Notes: generated by a model from the sequence alone, not told the origin. A stretch of DNA of 64,000 bases from an uncultured Bacteroidales bacterium (GCA_934716995.1 CAKUYO010000006.1:1-64000), one strand, 5' to 3'. Shown: positions 8,489 to 17,517, counted from the stretch's first letter. Numbers and translations are program-made.

Positions 8489-10003
8489 CTATCTTTTAAG
8501 CAAACCATAATTCTTTTCCAATATCTCAAGGATATTCTCCTTTACTATTTTCGCCAATGAGATGGAACGACAAGAATCGTCATATTCGTGGTATGTGTCA
8601 TTTTTGTAATCAGATTTTGGTTCTGGACTACCCTGGCGTTTGACAATAACTACCTGTTTGTCTTCGAGGGCTCGAGCCCATCCCATCTCGTATAGGACAT
8701 TAGGGTTGTTGTCTGTAATATCAGCAAAAACGATTTTGGCTTTCTTTATCTTATTGATAATATCTTGAATTTGGTCTTGCGTTGCACCCTTTGCACACAT
8801 AATTGGAAATAGTGAAATATTAAGACTATATTCCTTTGCTATTTCCTTTATTTGTGTATCATATATGTTATTATATTCTTCTACGATTTGTGCTTTCTTA
8901 TCAAAATAAGGCATTGCTACAAACACCTTAATTTCCTGTGAACTGATTTTGTCATAAAGACTTATGAGACTATCCGCACTAACATCTTCTGAAACCTCGA
9001 AAATGTGATTATTAAGAATCCATCCCTTAAAACCGTTATACTTTTCGCTCCCCTGTATATGATACCACAAAAAAGCCGATAATAGACCTATGCTTTTATT
9101 TGTCTGCAGTATTGCATTTTCTCCATATAGAGTATTGACTGCCTGCAATGAATTAGACACTAATTCCACGCATTCTTCACAATCAAAATTTTCACCTAAC
9201 AACCTCTCAAATATATAGTTGTAAAATGTCCTGTAATTATTTCCAATAATATGATTGATATTTGTAAAAATGTTAGGAGTAATTCGCTTTATTAGTTGTC
9301 GGGTAAGTATAGGATAATTTCCACCAAAAATATCAACCAACTCATCATCTCTAAAATTTTCAGTATCATCAAGCATTACTCGGAGATTCTCTTCTGAAGT
9401 TAGAGGTATAGTCTTGGTATTTATGTTATGAAAGAAGACTTTAATGGCTTTATCAAAGTCTTTTTCACTTTGATTATCAAAGATAGGACGCTCATTCTTG
9501 TCATAATATTCAGTTCCTAATAATAGGCAAAATGGGATGACCATTCTCTCCACTTTTGAACTTGATGATAATTCTGCAGCATTCAATCTATGATTTCCAT
9601 CTATACGATGTAAAACTTTTCCTAAAGACTCATCTATTGTTAGTTCTACGAATTGTATTTTTTTAGAATCATCCTTATGAAATAGAAATTCTTTCACTAT
9701 AATTTCACTCTTGTCAAAAGTCACATTGCACCTGTAATTTTTACCATTGTGTAGTTGTACAAGAGGTTCCTCTTCTCCTTTGCGTTCTTTTAGTGCGTAT
9801 TTAATCTTATAACTCAATATGACTTCTGGAAAAAATAAATACGTCTGCGTTTCAAGAAAGTCACTTATGTCATTTCTATCCAATAATTTCCTCTGATAAT
9901 TATAATCTGCTTCTGAAAACTTTGCCAATTCTTTTATATTTGCAAAACCTCGAATGCATAGTTGCCCATTTAGAGAGTTGTCTAGTATGCCTGTCAGTTT
10001 CAT
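8489..10003 (-). CDS. Embedded RM-operon protein: DGQHR/ParB-like domain plus deoxyribosyltransferase/TIR-like domain
   Basis: A 504-aa protein between the methylase (3 bp gap) and hsdS (5 bp gap). The N-terminal ~150 residues contain SDFLETQTYLFFPEVILS and RIDGNHRLNAAE (~133-144), close to the DGQHR motif of DndB-like and ParB/Srx-fold proteins. After a helical middle region, a separate C-terminal domain starts at ~358 with IKVFVAMPYFDKK and carries ADITDNNPNVLYEMGWARA (~427-445). That pattern, including the NPNVxYE glutamate, is typical of nucleoside 2-deoxyribosyltransferase and related TIR-like nucleotide-binding domains. Codon use is AT-rich like hsdS. Function is unknown; position suggests an accessory or effector protein of the restriction system. 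I do not recognise a named family for the full architecture. Confidence 0.75.
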   Translation of the reverse strand: MKLTGILDNSLNGQLCIRGFANIKELAKFSEADYNYQRKLLDRNDISDFLETQTYLFFPEVILSYKIKYALKERKGEEEPLVQLHNGKNYRCNVTFDKSEIIVKEFLFHKDDSKKIQFVELTIDESLGKVLHRIDGNHRLNAAELSSSSKVERMVIPFCLLLGTEYYDKNERPIFDNQSEKDFDKAIKVFFHNINTKTIPLTSEENLRVMLDDTENFRDDELVDIFGGNYPILTRQLIKRITPNIFTNINHIIGNNYRTFYNYIFERLLGENFDCEECVELVSNSLQAVNTLYGENAILQTNKSIGLLSAFLWYHIQGSEKYNGFKGWILNNHIFEVSEDVSADSLISLYDKISSQEIKVFVAMPYFDKKAQIVEEYNNIYDTQIKEIAKEYSLNISLFPIMCAKGATQDQIQDIINKIKKAKIVFADITDNNPNVLYEMGWARALEDKQVVIVKRQGSPEPKSDYKNDTYHEYDDSCRSISLAKIVKENILEILEKNYGLLKR

Positions 10004-10006
10004 ACC

Positions 10007-12172
10007 TTACAAAGAGTTAATAAATTTCTTCAATTCCTCGCCGATGACGTCCAATTCGTTGTTTGTTGTCTTTTTACCCGTAGCATCGTAGCCTATTTCT
10101 TCTGCGATTGCCATAAAGATAGGATAATCAGGTAATTCTTGCTGTTTGCTCTGTCGGTAATCGTCCGTAAGTTTGGATTTGAGTTCATCAACCTTGGCTG
10201 CGTATTCCGCAAGCAAATCGGCGTTCCATTGTTTATAGGCTTCGGATTGTTTGATTTGCGTTGCCGTGGTGAGTGTACTTGATTTCAAAGCAGCAATTTT
10301 ATCTTTTTGCTTTTGTTTGATTTCCTTATCCCACAATTCGCGTGTTGCCATATAGTTCGCATTGCCAAGCAACCGCTGTTCGATACCTTTCTTCTGACTA
10401 ACTAATTGCTCAGTCTGCGTTTTATCCCATTTCTTCAAAAACAGCACAGAACTCTTTACACCTGCACCATTGGCAGAAAATGCCGTTTGTGGCATGCTTA
10501 CCACAGCCACAATACGGAACCAATCCTCTAATTGCGTACGGACATACTGCATACTGCTATTGGTTAGAATACCATCGGGAAGGACTATAGCCAACATTCC
10601 GCCCTCTTTGAGAAATTTGTAATCTTGCTCTAAAAAGAGTACTTCACTCTGCTGTCCATCGCGTGTATCATCGCTTGATTGGGACTTAACAGCAAGCCAA
10701 TCATTTTCTTTCTTACCTAACTGATAGGTCTTCATATACGCCTGCTCCGTTTGGCGGATATTGCTTCCAAACGGAGGGTTGGTAATGATAAAATCGAACG
10801 TGCCATACTCAAAGCCTTTGTTGCCCGTACGCTCTTTGATAGTTGTATCAGAAACCAGTCCGTCGGATGTAATCACGTTGGTATGCCCGTCATCGTGGAT
10901 AATCATATTCATCTTGGCTGCACGGGAAATCTGTTCATTGATTTCTATACCATACAGATTCTTTTCCGCAAAGTCGTGCCAATAAGGAAACCATTTGGCA
11001 TATTGCCTTGCGTCCTTCTTATAGTTAGGATAGTATTCCGTGGCTTCATTCCGCACTTTATTGAGGGCATAAAGCAAGAAACCACCGCTACCGCATGAAG
11101 TATCCAAAACTTTTGAATCATGTGTAATAGGCAGCACATCCACAATAAACTTCACAATCTCGCGTGGCGTAAAATACTGACCAAAGTTACCACGGAAGAA
11201 TGAACCCATAAAGGTTTCAAAAGCACGCCCTTTGCTATCCAGATCTGTTTCGCTGAGGTTTACACTTTCAAGATAACTGACGACGGTTCTGATTTTCTCG
11301 GGTGTCAGTCGGATATTATCGCGAAAGACCTCCCTATCCCTGTTTCTTCCTTCCTCGTAGAGGGCTGCAATGCGCCGATAGAGTTGGTCGTTCTCCATAA
11401 GCCGACGCTTACGCTCGTCCTTTTCCGTATCTTTTGAAACCGTGATGACTTGGAAATCATATGGCTCGCCCATCTTTCTCGGCTTGCGCTCGTCCCAAAT
11501 TTTGCAGAATATCAGTTTGTCCAGTTCGTCAAATGCCTCTGACGGGTTGAGTTGCCCTCCTGCCCAAAGCGCCTCGTGAGCCTGTTTGAAACGGCGCGTT
11601 AAATCAGATTGGTCTATAACAGACAAATCGAAGAAACGCTGCTTTCCATCTCCTTGCGGTAGGTTATCCGCGCCATACACATATTTGTAGTTTGCTACGT
11701 TCTGCACACCGTATTGCGGGATATCCGGCATCTGATTGCGCGTATTTTGAGACTTATCCACCTCAAAATACTCATTCTTGATACCCGAAGTAATCCAAAC
11801 ATATTTTACCTGCCCCGGTAATGCAAACGCATAACTATATGCCTGATTGATTGCCTGTTGAAATTCCGCCTCAGAGACTTCCTGCTTCTTACATTCTACA
11901 AGGATTAAGGGTTTCACACAAAGACTGTCTTCAAAGACTACAATATCCGCTTCTTTGACTTCGCGCCCCATAGTAACAGGTTCAAACTGGCGAATCTGAT
12001 TCACAGGGTAGTTGTAGTCTATAACCAACTGAAGAAAAGTTTGTGCTTGCACTTTTTCTTCCGGATTATTATAGTTGCGTTCTTTATTCTGCCCTATATA
12101 GCATATTCTGGACTGCCCCTCATTAAATGATATAAGTCCTTTTTCCAAGCCGAGACGGATATAATCTTTCAT
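10007..12172 (-). CDS. hsdM: N6-adenine methylase HsdM with N-terminal HsdR_N-type nuclease domain
   Basis: A 721-aa polypeptide. Residues ~40-110 look like the HsdR N-terminal PD-(D/E)xK nuclease: EADIVVFED (D76) and PLILVECKKQ (E93, K95). The methylase follows, with the HsdM helical region, KFIVDVLPITHDSKVLDTSCGSGGF (split here as KFIVDV and DTSCGSGGF, ~357) for SAM binding and FDFIITNPPFG (~466) as the catalytic NPPF. No DEAD-box helicase is present in this gene or next to it. Start chosen at ATG 12172, because a consensus promoter occupies 12199-12230 and rules out the upstream ATG at 12229. First gene of the operon with the 504-aa protein and hsdS. Confidence 0.88.
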   Translation of the reverse strand: MKDYIRLGLEKGLISFNEGQSRICYIGQNKERNYNNPEEKVQAQTFLQLVIDYNYPVNQIRQFEPVTMGREVKEADIVVFEDSLCVKPLILVECKKQEVSEAEFQQAINQAYSYAFALPGQVKYVWITSGIKNEYFEVDKSQNTRNQMPDIPQYGVQNVANYKYVYGADNLPQGDGKQRFFDLSVIDQSDLTRRFKQAHEALWAGGQLNPSEAFDELDKLIFCKIWDERKPRKMGEPYDFQVITVSKDTEKDERKRRLMENDQLYRRIAALYEEGRNRDREVFRDNIRLTPEKIRTVVSYLESVNLSETDLDSKGRAFETFMGSFFRGNFGQYFTPREIVKFIVDVLPITHDSKVLDTSCGSGGFLLYALNKVRNEATEYYPNYKKDARQYAKWFPYWHDFAEKNLYGIEINEQISRAAKMNMIIHDDGHTNVITSDGLVSDTTIKERTGNKGFEYGTFDFIITNPPFGSNIRQTEQAYMKTYQLGKKENDWLAVKSQSSDDTRDGQQSEVLFLEQDYKFLKEGGMLAIVLPDGILTNSSMQYVRTQLEDWFRIVAVVSMPQTAFSANGAGVKSSVLFLKKWDKTQTEQLVSQKKGIEQRLLGNANYMATRELWDKEIKQKQKDKIAALKSSTLTTATQIKQSEAYKQWNADLLAEYAAKVDELKSKLTDDYRQSKQQELPDYPIFMAIAEEIGYDATGKKTTNNELDVIGEELKKFINSL

Positions 12173-12198
12173 TTGTATGACTGGTATTGATTTCCGTA

Positions 12199-12230
12199 CA
12201 AAGGTACAACGATTTTTGTGGATATGCAAA
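12199..12230 (-). promoter_or_regulatory. Promoter of the restriction-modification operon
   Basis: Minus strand TTTG (12230-12227), 20 bp, TACCTTTG (12206-12199): an exact fit to the Bacteroidota consensus. It places the transcript start near 12190 and decides the hsdM start codon. Confidence 0.78.
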
Positions 12231-12275
12231 AGTTATTTGCAAATCCATACAGTATTCTATTATTTATGGAGTGTC

Positions 12276-13316
12276 TTACACGAACTTATAGATCGTTTCG
12301 CGGCGGAAGGTCTTGCCGGGGCGGAGGACGGTGGATGGGAAAGCGGGTTGGTTGACTGCATCGGGGAAGTCCTCCGCCTCGAGGCAGATGGCGGTCTGCA
12401 CATCGTACATCTTGCCCGACTTGCCCTCGTGTTTCTCCACATAGTTGCCCGTATAGACCTGCAGGCAGGGGAAATTCGTCCATACCTCCATCGTGAGGTT
12501 GCCGCCCTCTACCACGGCCACTTTCTGCGGTGCGGAGTTGCGTTTCTTGGCGTTCCAATCGGGGAGTGCCCAACCGTTGTCAATACCGAGACCCGACGCA
12601 AAGAAAGGCAGGTTGATGCGCTCGCCCACAGAGGTCGGCTGACGGAAATCCATCGGCGTACCCTCCACAGGGGCTACCGTACCGACAGGCAGGGTCTCAT
12701 CGTTATAAGGGATATATTCGTCGGACAGGACTTGCAACGTATGGTCGTGGATAGTGCCCTCTCCCTCGCCTTTGAGATTGAAATAAGCGTGGTTGGTCAG
12801 GTTCAGCACCGTCGGTTTGTCGGTTGTGGCTTTGTAGTTGATATGCAGGGCATTATCGCGCGAAAGCGAGTACTCGACCGTAACATCCAAGTTGCCGGGG
12901 AAGCCTTCTTCGCCATCAGCGGAGCGGTAGTGCAATGTAATGCTGTGCAGGCTCTGCCCGACCACATCCCAGACTTTGTCGTTGAAGCCGTGGTTGCCGC
13001 CGTGGAGCGAGTGGTTACCGCTGTTGCGGGTGGGGTGATACGTGGTACCGTCAATCGTAAACTCGGCATTGGAGATACGCCCTGCGCAACGCCCGTTGAT
13101 ACCGTTGAAATAGACCTCTTGGGTCAGCCATTCGTCCAACGTATTGAATCCCAGTACGATGTCGCGTTTGTTACCCTCTTTGTCGGCTACCACCCACGTT
13201 ACAATCTTTGCACCGTAGTTGGTTACTTGCACTTGCATACCATTGCTGCCTATCAGCGTGTAGAGGCGCACCGGTTTGCCCTGTACGGTTTTGTTGAAAC
13301 TCTCTTTGTTAATCAT
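12276..13316 (-). CDS. galM: Aldose 1-epimerase (galactose mutarotase)
   Basis: A 346-aa galactose mutarotase. Motifs seen are YGAKIVTW near the N-terminus, GRCAGRISN, NHSLHGGNHGFNDKVW (~100), LTNHAYFNL with the general-acid histidine, and a final ICLEAEDFPDAVNQP with the catalytic glutamate. It interconverts alpha and beta aldohexoses in the cytoplasm. The open frame extends upstream to 13496 into the neighbouring gene, but ATG 13316 is the family start. It is the last gene of the leftward run that includes the beta-helix lipoprotein; the 103-bp gap leaves open whether it is co-transcribed. Confidence 0.94.
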   Translation of the reverse strand: MINKESFNKTVQGKPVRLYTLIGSNGMQVQVTNYGAKIVTWVVADKEGNKRDIVLGFNTLDEWLTQEVYFNGINGRCAGRISNAEFTIDGTTYHPTRNSGNHSLHGGNHGFNDKVWDVVGQSLHSITLHYRSADGEEGFPGNLDVTVEYSLSRDNALHINYKATTDKPTVLNLTNHAYFNLKGEGEGTIHDHTLQVLSDEYIPYNDETLPVGTVAPVEGTPMDFRQPTSVGERINLPFFASGLGIDNGWALPDWNAKKRNSAPQKVAVVEGGNLTMEVWTNFPCLQVYTGNYVEKHEGKSGKMYDVQTAICLEAEDFPDAVNQPAFPSTVLRPGKTFRRETIYKFV

Positions 13317-13419
13317 AGTTATGTTTAATTTGTTAATGTATAAACGAAAATGCACAATTATTGTGCCGTTTTGACCTCGCCTACCCTGTAAGCCGGATTT
13401 TCGTAAGCAAAGGGGGCAA

Positions 13420-14967
13420 TTACCATCCGCCCGGGCGACCACCTCCGCCACCGGGACCTCCTCCTCCGGGATTTCCACCGCCGCCATTGGAGACATTGCC
13501 GACCGTGGTTACCACCGACGAGAGTGTAGCAGAAGTAAGCGTCGTGGGCGACGAGAGCGTGCCTGCGTTGGTCAGGTTGTGGAACGCGAGTGCGTCCGAT
13601 GCGGTGCTTGCCGTATAGGTGCCGCCGGAGACGAGGGTATAAGCAGAGCCTTGCGTCATAGTGGGGGCAGAGAGCAGGAGCGTCATCTGACGGAGCGCGG
13701 CTTCCGGTACATAGGTGAGGACGATATTGCCCTCGCTATCCAAGAGCGAGATACGGGTGTTTGCCGTGCAGGAACCGCCATAGAGAAGGGACGGTTGCGT
13801 GCAGGTGCTTGCAGTAGGGGTACTGCTTGCGCCGCCGATACCGAGAATGATACCGCCCGTAATGGTGAAGTTGTTTTGGTCGCAATCGATGCCCTCTTCG
13901 GGTGTCTGCGTACCCACCGCCACTATGACACCGCCATTGATTGTGATTGTGCCGTTGGAGTCCAGTCCGTCGTTGTTCGTGCCGCGGGTGTAGATATATC
14001 CGCCGTTGATAACGATACTCTTGGCGGCATTGATACCGTCGTCCTTGGCGAGACACTCGACCAGTCCGTCGTTGATAGTTAGGTAGTCGGCTTCGATGCC
14101 CTCGGCACTGCTGCCCGTGCAGGTGATACTCGTCGTTCCGCCCGCAATCAGGATCGTATCGGCTTTGAAACCTTTGCCTTTGGCAGCAGAGATAGTGAGA
14201 CTGTACGTACCGCCGTCCACGATGAGATACTCGTTACCATTGATCGCATCTTCCCCGATGGCGGTAGCGTTGATAGTAACCGAGTTGCGCAAGCGGATAT
14301 AGTCGTCGCTGCGCACGGCGTGGCGGTTGTTGCCCGTGATATTGAGCGTACCCGAACCGGAGAATATGAGTTGCCCCTCGCTGAAGAAACAAGCCTTTTG
14401 GTCTTCTGCGGTGCCGTCCACCGTAACCGACTGCGAGTATGTGCTGCCGTCGGAAAGGGTATTGGTGCCGGTAAGCAGCACATAGACCGACTTATGCGGA
14501 TAGCCGCCGTCGGACTCCATAGTCTTGCCCTTTTGGATATTGATAGCGGGACCGGAGGGATTGTGGAGCGTCAGTCCGTTGAGTTGCAGGACAAACTTGT
14601 TGTCGCTATAGACCTTGAAACAGCCATCGGAGCAGGAGCCGGTAAGGACATACTGCACTTTCTTGACCGTGCTGACCACCGTAACATCGGTGCCGTCAGC
14701 CGTAACGGTTACGCCGTCATACGTACCGTCGATACTCACCGACGAGGCGGAATAAGTAAGGGTTATCACTTTCATCTCGCCATTGGCGTAGGCGTCCCAG
14801 TTCTCAAGGAAATCGCCGGAATTATTGTAGGTACTATCCGAAACAGTGGTGTTGCCCGTGGTGGAATTGCCACCGCCACTGCCGGATTCCCGGGTCGGGT
14901 CATCGCAACCGACCAAAATGGCTGCCAATAAAAACGGCAGGCAAAAATCAGAACGTTTCATAACCAA
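13420..14967 (-). CDS. Cthe_2159-family beta-helix lipoprotein (carbohydrate-binding domain)
   Basis: A 515-aa secreted lipoprotein: signal peptide FCLPFLLAAILVGC with lipobox cysteine at ~21, then a low-complexity Gly/Ser/Thr linker. The main part is a series of short repeats with GxxTIxxGG and GIxA/GLDSNG turns (for example LTINDGLVEC, SIVINGGYIY, TITINGGVIV), forming a right-handed beta-helix as in the Cthe_2159 polygalacturonate-binding family. The C-terminus is an extreme glycine/proline tail (GGGPGGGGGRPGGW). Probable role is surface glycan binding. It is downstream of DUF2490, DUF4956 and VTC genes, a partnership seen for this family elsewhere. Confidence 0.83.
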   Translation of the reverse strand: MVMKRSDFCLPFLLAAILVGCDDPTRESGSGGGNSTTGNTTVSDSTYNNSGDFLENWDAYANGEMKVITLTYSASSVSIDGTYDGVTVTADGTDVTVVSTVKKVQYVLTGSCSDGCFKVYSDNKFVLQLNGLTLHNPSGPAINIQKGKTMESDGGYPHKSVYVLLTGTNTLSDGSTYSQSVTVDGTAEDQKACFFSEGQLIFSGSGTLNITGNNRHAVRSDDYIRLRNSVTINATAIGEDAINGNEYLIVDGGTYSLTISAAKGKGFKADTILIAGGTTSITCTGSSAEGIEADYLTINDGLVECLAKDDGINAAKSIVINGGYIYTRGTNNDGLDSNGTITINGGVIVAVGTQTPEEGIDCDQNNFTITGGIILGIGGASSTPTASTCTQPSLLYGGSCTANTRISLLDSEGNIVLTYVPEAALRQMTLLLSAPTMTQGSAYTLVSGGTYTASTASDALAFHNLTNAGTLSSPTTLTSATLSSVVTTVGNVSNGGGGNPGGGGPGGGGGRPGGW

Positions 14968-15043
14968 TTAACAATTAAAAATTAATAATTAACATACCCC
15001 CTTAATTGTGCATTATACATTGTGCATTGTGCATTGTAAAGTC
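14968..15043 (+). repeat. AT-rich intergenic repeat with AACATACCCC core, copy 1
   Basis: Directly upstream of the beta-helix gene, AACAATTAAAAATTAATAA is followed by TTAACATACCCCC and then GTGCATTGTGCATTG units. Closely related stretches lie at 22128-22172 (inverted) and 23752-23810. All three abut gene ends or starts. Confidence 0.75.
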
Positions 15044-15160
15044 GGGTGGATGTCGGGTGGATTGTCAGGTGGATGTCGGGTGGATAGAGTGTTTATCCTA
15101 TGCGCATCCTATGCGTATCCTATGCGGAATCACCTATCAATCACCTATCAATCACCTATA
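15041..15160. repeat. Three adjacent short tandem arrays
   Basis: Three different arrays follow each other in a 213-bp spacer: about four units of GTCGGGTGGAT (15041-15085), three of TATCCTATGCG (15094-15126) and three of AATCACCTATC (15128-15160). Unit length is 10-13 bp. No gene or promoter is evident in this stretch. Confidence 0.85.
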
Positions 15161-15180
15161 CCTTTTATATGGAAGTTACC

Positions 15181-15978
15181 TTAATGATTAAACTCGTAGG
15201 CGAGGATAATCAAGTGGTTGTATTGGTAGGCGTTGGTGAGTTCGACGTTGCCCGACTTGCGTTTGATGTTAAGGTCGCGTTTGTAGCCGTAATCGAAGCG
15301 GTAGGAGAGCGAGAGGCTGTTGCGTTTGTCGATTTTCCAGCGCATACCTATCTCGGGACGGATATGGGTGAGATACTGCCCGTACTGCGTGGTGCTGCAA
15401 GCGTTGAGATAGTCGGTGGGCGCATTGAGCGTATTGGCGAACTCGATACCCGCATGGAAGCGCAGCGGCTTGGAGAACATCGAGTAGGACGCTTGCAGGC
15501 GGTGGCGCATAGTGAGGTCGATGGCGTTCTTCTCGTCGGGGTTGACCGAGTCAGTGCGGCAGTCCATCAGCAGCCGCTCGCGCAGGGAGAGTTTCCAACG
15601 GTTGATTTTCACCTGCCCCGTAACGTTGAGGAAAGCACGGTGGCGGATATACTCGCCGGGGTCTGTCCACCCTTTGTCGCCATACAGTTTGAAAGTATAG
15701 CCGAGGGCGATATTCAGATACGGAATCGGCTCGTAATCGAGTGCCAACGTAGTGTAGGAACGGGAGAATGCCGCAGCGGACGTACCGCCGAGACAAGCAC
15801 GGATCTCCTCGTCCACGGACAAGCCGAGACCGTAGTTGAAAGAGTGCTTGTAAGCCGCCGCAATGCGCAGTTCGGCAATTTGCTCGGTGGTGGTTTCATT
15901 GCTGACTATCTCCTGTGCGTTTGCCGCTTTCGGAAGAAGTAAAATGAGTACTAACGGTATGTAAATCAGTCGTTTCAT
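15181..15978 (-). CDS. DUF2490-type outer-membrane protein
   Basis: A 265-aa protein with a signal peptide (LIYIPLVLILLLPKAANAQ) followed by alternating amphipathic strands rich in aromatic residues (LALDYEPIPYLNIALGYTF, LSLSYRFDYGYKRDL) and a C-terminal aromatic-rich strand ending in YEFNH, typical of small Bacteroidota outer-membrane beta-barrels of the DUF2490 group. No enzymatic motif is seen. Its start overlaps the DUF4956 stop by 4 bp, so it is in the VTC/DUF4956 operon and may form the outer-membrane part of that system. Confidence 0.75.
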   Translation of the reverse strand: MKRLIYIPLVLILLLPKAANAQEIVSNETTTEQIAELRIAAAYKHSFNYGLGLSVDEEIRACLGGTSAAAFSRSYTTLALDYEPIPYLNIALGYTFKLYGDKGWTDPGEYIRHRAFLNVTGQVKINRWKLSLRERLLMDCRTDSVNPDEKNAIDLTMRHRLQASYSMFSKPLRFHAGIEFANTLNAPTDYLNACSTTQYGQYLTHIRPEIGMRWKIDKRNSLSLSYRFDYGYKRDLNIKRKSGNVELTNAYQYNHLIILAYEFNH

Positions 15979-16730
15979 CGTGGTTTTACTTGTGAATCAA
16001 TGGTATTGGTTTCGCCCTTTTGGAGCATATAATAGACCTTGATATACGCCACATCGCGGAGGAAATCGACGTGTCCTATCTCAAAGGACTCTATGGGTCG
16101 CCCGAGACGTTTCTCGAGGTCGGCTTTGAGTTCGGCATGGCGTTCGGGGACGATATTCTCTATTTTCTCATAGAGGACGATCTTCTGCGAGCGGTGCGCC
16201 AGTCCGCGCCAGTTCTCGAAGAACGCCGCCACGCCGAGAAGGAGGATATTGACCAGCAGCAGATCCGACCAACTGACGGACATTGCCAGACCATTGATGA
16301 CACTCAGTCCGATAAGCACAAAGAGGTAGGTCATCTCGCGGATAGGCACAGTCTCGGTGCGGTAGCGGATCATTCCGAAGATAGCAAAGAGACCGAGGGC
16401 GAAGCCGATTTGCAGTTTGACGTTGTCGAGCATACAGAGCAACAGGAACATCGTTGCCGAGAAGAGCATAAAGGTAACGTAATAGTCCATACGCTTCGAC
16501 TTGCGGTAGTAGAGGAAATGCACCAGTATCCACGCCACCACGAAATTGAGCAGGAAGCGGACTAGGATATTCACGATGCTGCTGCCGTCGAAAAGCGGCA
16601 CGCCGAGGAACGTGGTAACCGACTGCATCGGCACAGCGAACTCCGCTGCGATAGAGGGGTCGAACTCGGGGGCATTGACGATGGTGTCCGTTACCTGACC
16701 GATTGTGTTGGTGTCCATTAAGCCATCCAT
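15975..16730 (-). CDS. DUF4956 inner-membrane protein
   Basis: A 251-aa protein with several membrane helices between ~40 and ~165 (VRFLLNFVVAWILVHFLYY, FMLFSATMFLLLCMLDNV, IGFALGLFAIFGMIRYRT, YLFVLIGLSVINGLAM) and a soluble C-terminal domain (PERHAELKADLEKRLGRPI and IGHVDFLRDVAYIKVYY). The FGMIRYRTETVPIREMTYLF region between helices is the hallmark of DUF4956. The family is commonly encoded next to VTC-domain proteins, as here; its function is not established. Overlaps the DUF2490 gene. Confidence 0.85.
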   Translation of the reverse strand: MDGLMDTNTIGQVTDTIVNAPEFDPSIAAEFAVPMQSVTTFLGVPLFDGSSIVNILVRFLLNFVVAWILVHFLYYRKSKRMDYYVTFMLFSATMFLLLCMLDNVKLQIGFALGLFAIFGMIRYRTETVPIREMTYLFVLIGLSVINGLAMSVSWSDLLLVNILLLGVAAFFENWRGLAHRSQKIVLYEKIENIVPERHAELKADLEKRLGRPIESFEIGHVDFLRDVAYIKVYYMLQKGETNTIDSQVKPR

Positions 16731-16779
16731 AGTTGTATTTTTATTAGGGTGTTTGGAGTCCTTAAGGTCTTTAAGGACA

Positions 16780-17517
16780 TTAAGGAGTTGTTATTTTCTG
16801 CAGTTGCCGCAGTTTGGGGCGGAAGCGGTTGTTCTTGACCGCAGGGTTAGTAAGGGCGATGCCGATACAGTACTTGCTGATTTTCATCGGTTTGATACGC
16901 AAGGAGCGGAGTATGTCCAACATCCCGGAAGGCCGGTTGCCGTCGCGTTTGAGTTCGACCACCACCGCATCGCCGAGAGCGGCTGTCTGCCCTGTCCGTA
17001 CATTCTCCCACCTGAGTGCGGTGTCGATAGTGAGCCGCTCTGTCTTGGCACGGTTGACGAGGGTGATACGCTCAAAGCGGGTATGGAGTTGCGGTTGCAA
17101 GGTACTGACATCGTACCACGATCTGCCGGTGAGCCATTCGCGCTGCCCGGTATCTATGCTTTTCAAATCGACGGTTTGCACCACGATACGTTTCTTCTTG
17201 GTGCGCCCTTTGTTGCTCTTGTTTTTCACCTCCAGAAAAGTGAGGTCGGAGTCCAGATAGGTGCGGATACGTATCTTCTGGCGGCGCAGTTGGCGGTCGT
17301 GGTGGTGCAGGTACATCTGCAGGTCGGGCGTATCGTAGTAGAGAGTGTCGTAGGCGGCAAGTCGCTGTCCGTCAATCTCTTGTATGTAATAGTCCGGCTG
17401 TGCAAGTCGCAGTATCTCAGGCAAGAGACAAGCGGGAACGACAAACTTGGTATCGATACGATTCATCAGTTTGACGCTCTCCATCCCGGCAAGCGGGATA
17501 GGAACCATATCAGTCAT
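16780..17517 (-). CDS. VTC-domain (polyphosphate polymerase-like) protein
   Basis: A 245-aa VTC domain without SPX or other fusion. Tunnel residues are visible: MNRIDTKFVVP at the N-terminus, YYDTPDLQMYLHHHDRQ followed by RQKIRIRTY, LTFLEVKNKSNKGRTKKKR, RTKTER-like RAKTERLTIDT, VVVELKRDG and ISKYCIGIAL. In yeast Vtc4 these basic and acidic residues polymerise phosphate from ATP at the membrane; bacterial copies next to DUF4956 have no proven reaction. The frame is open to 17724 but ATG 17517 overlaps the upstream gene stop by 8 bp and starts just before the conserved region. Polyphosphate synthesis is an inference from the family. Confidence 0.85.
   Translation of the reverse strand: MTDMVPIPLAGMESVKLMNRIDTKFVVPACLLPEILRLAQPDYYIQEIDGQRLAAYDTLYYDTPDLQMYLHHHDRQLRRQKIRIRTYLDSDLTFLEVKNKSNKGRTKKKRIVVQTVDLKSIDTGQREWLTGRSWYDVSTLQPQLHTRFERITLVNRAKTERLTIDTALRWENVRTGQTAALGDAVVVELKRDGNRPSGMLDILRSLRIKPMKISKYCIGIALTNPAVKNNRFRPKLRQLQKITTP

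Noticed and set aside
12172..12229. Longer hsdM start at ATG 12229
   Set aside because: The promoter -33 and -7 boxes lie at 12199-12230, so that codon would not be transcribed.
13317..13496. Longer galM start at ATG 13496
   Set aside because: The extension lies inside the beta-helix gene and codes for low-complexity sequence; the family start is ATG 13316.
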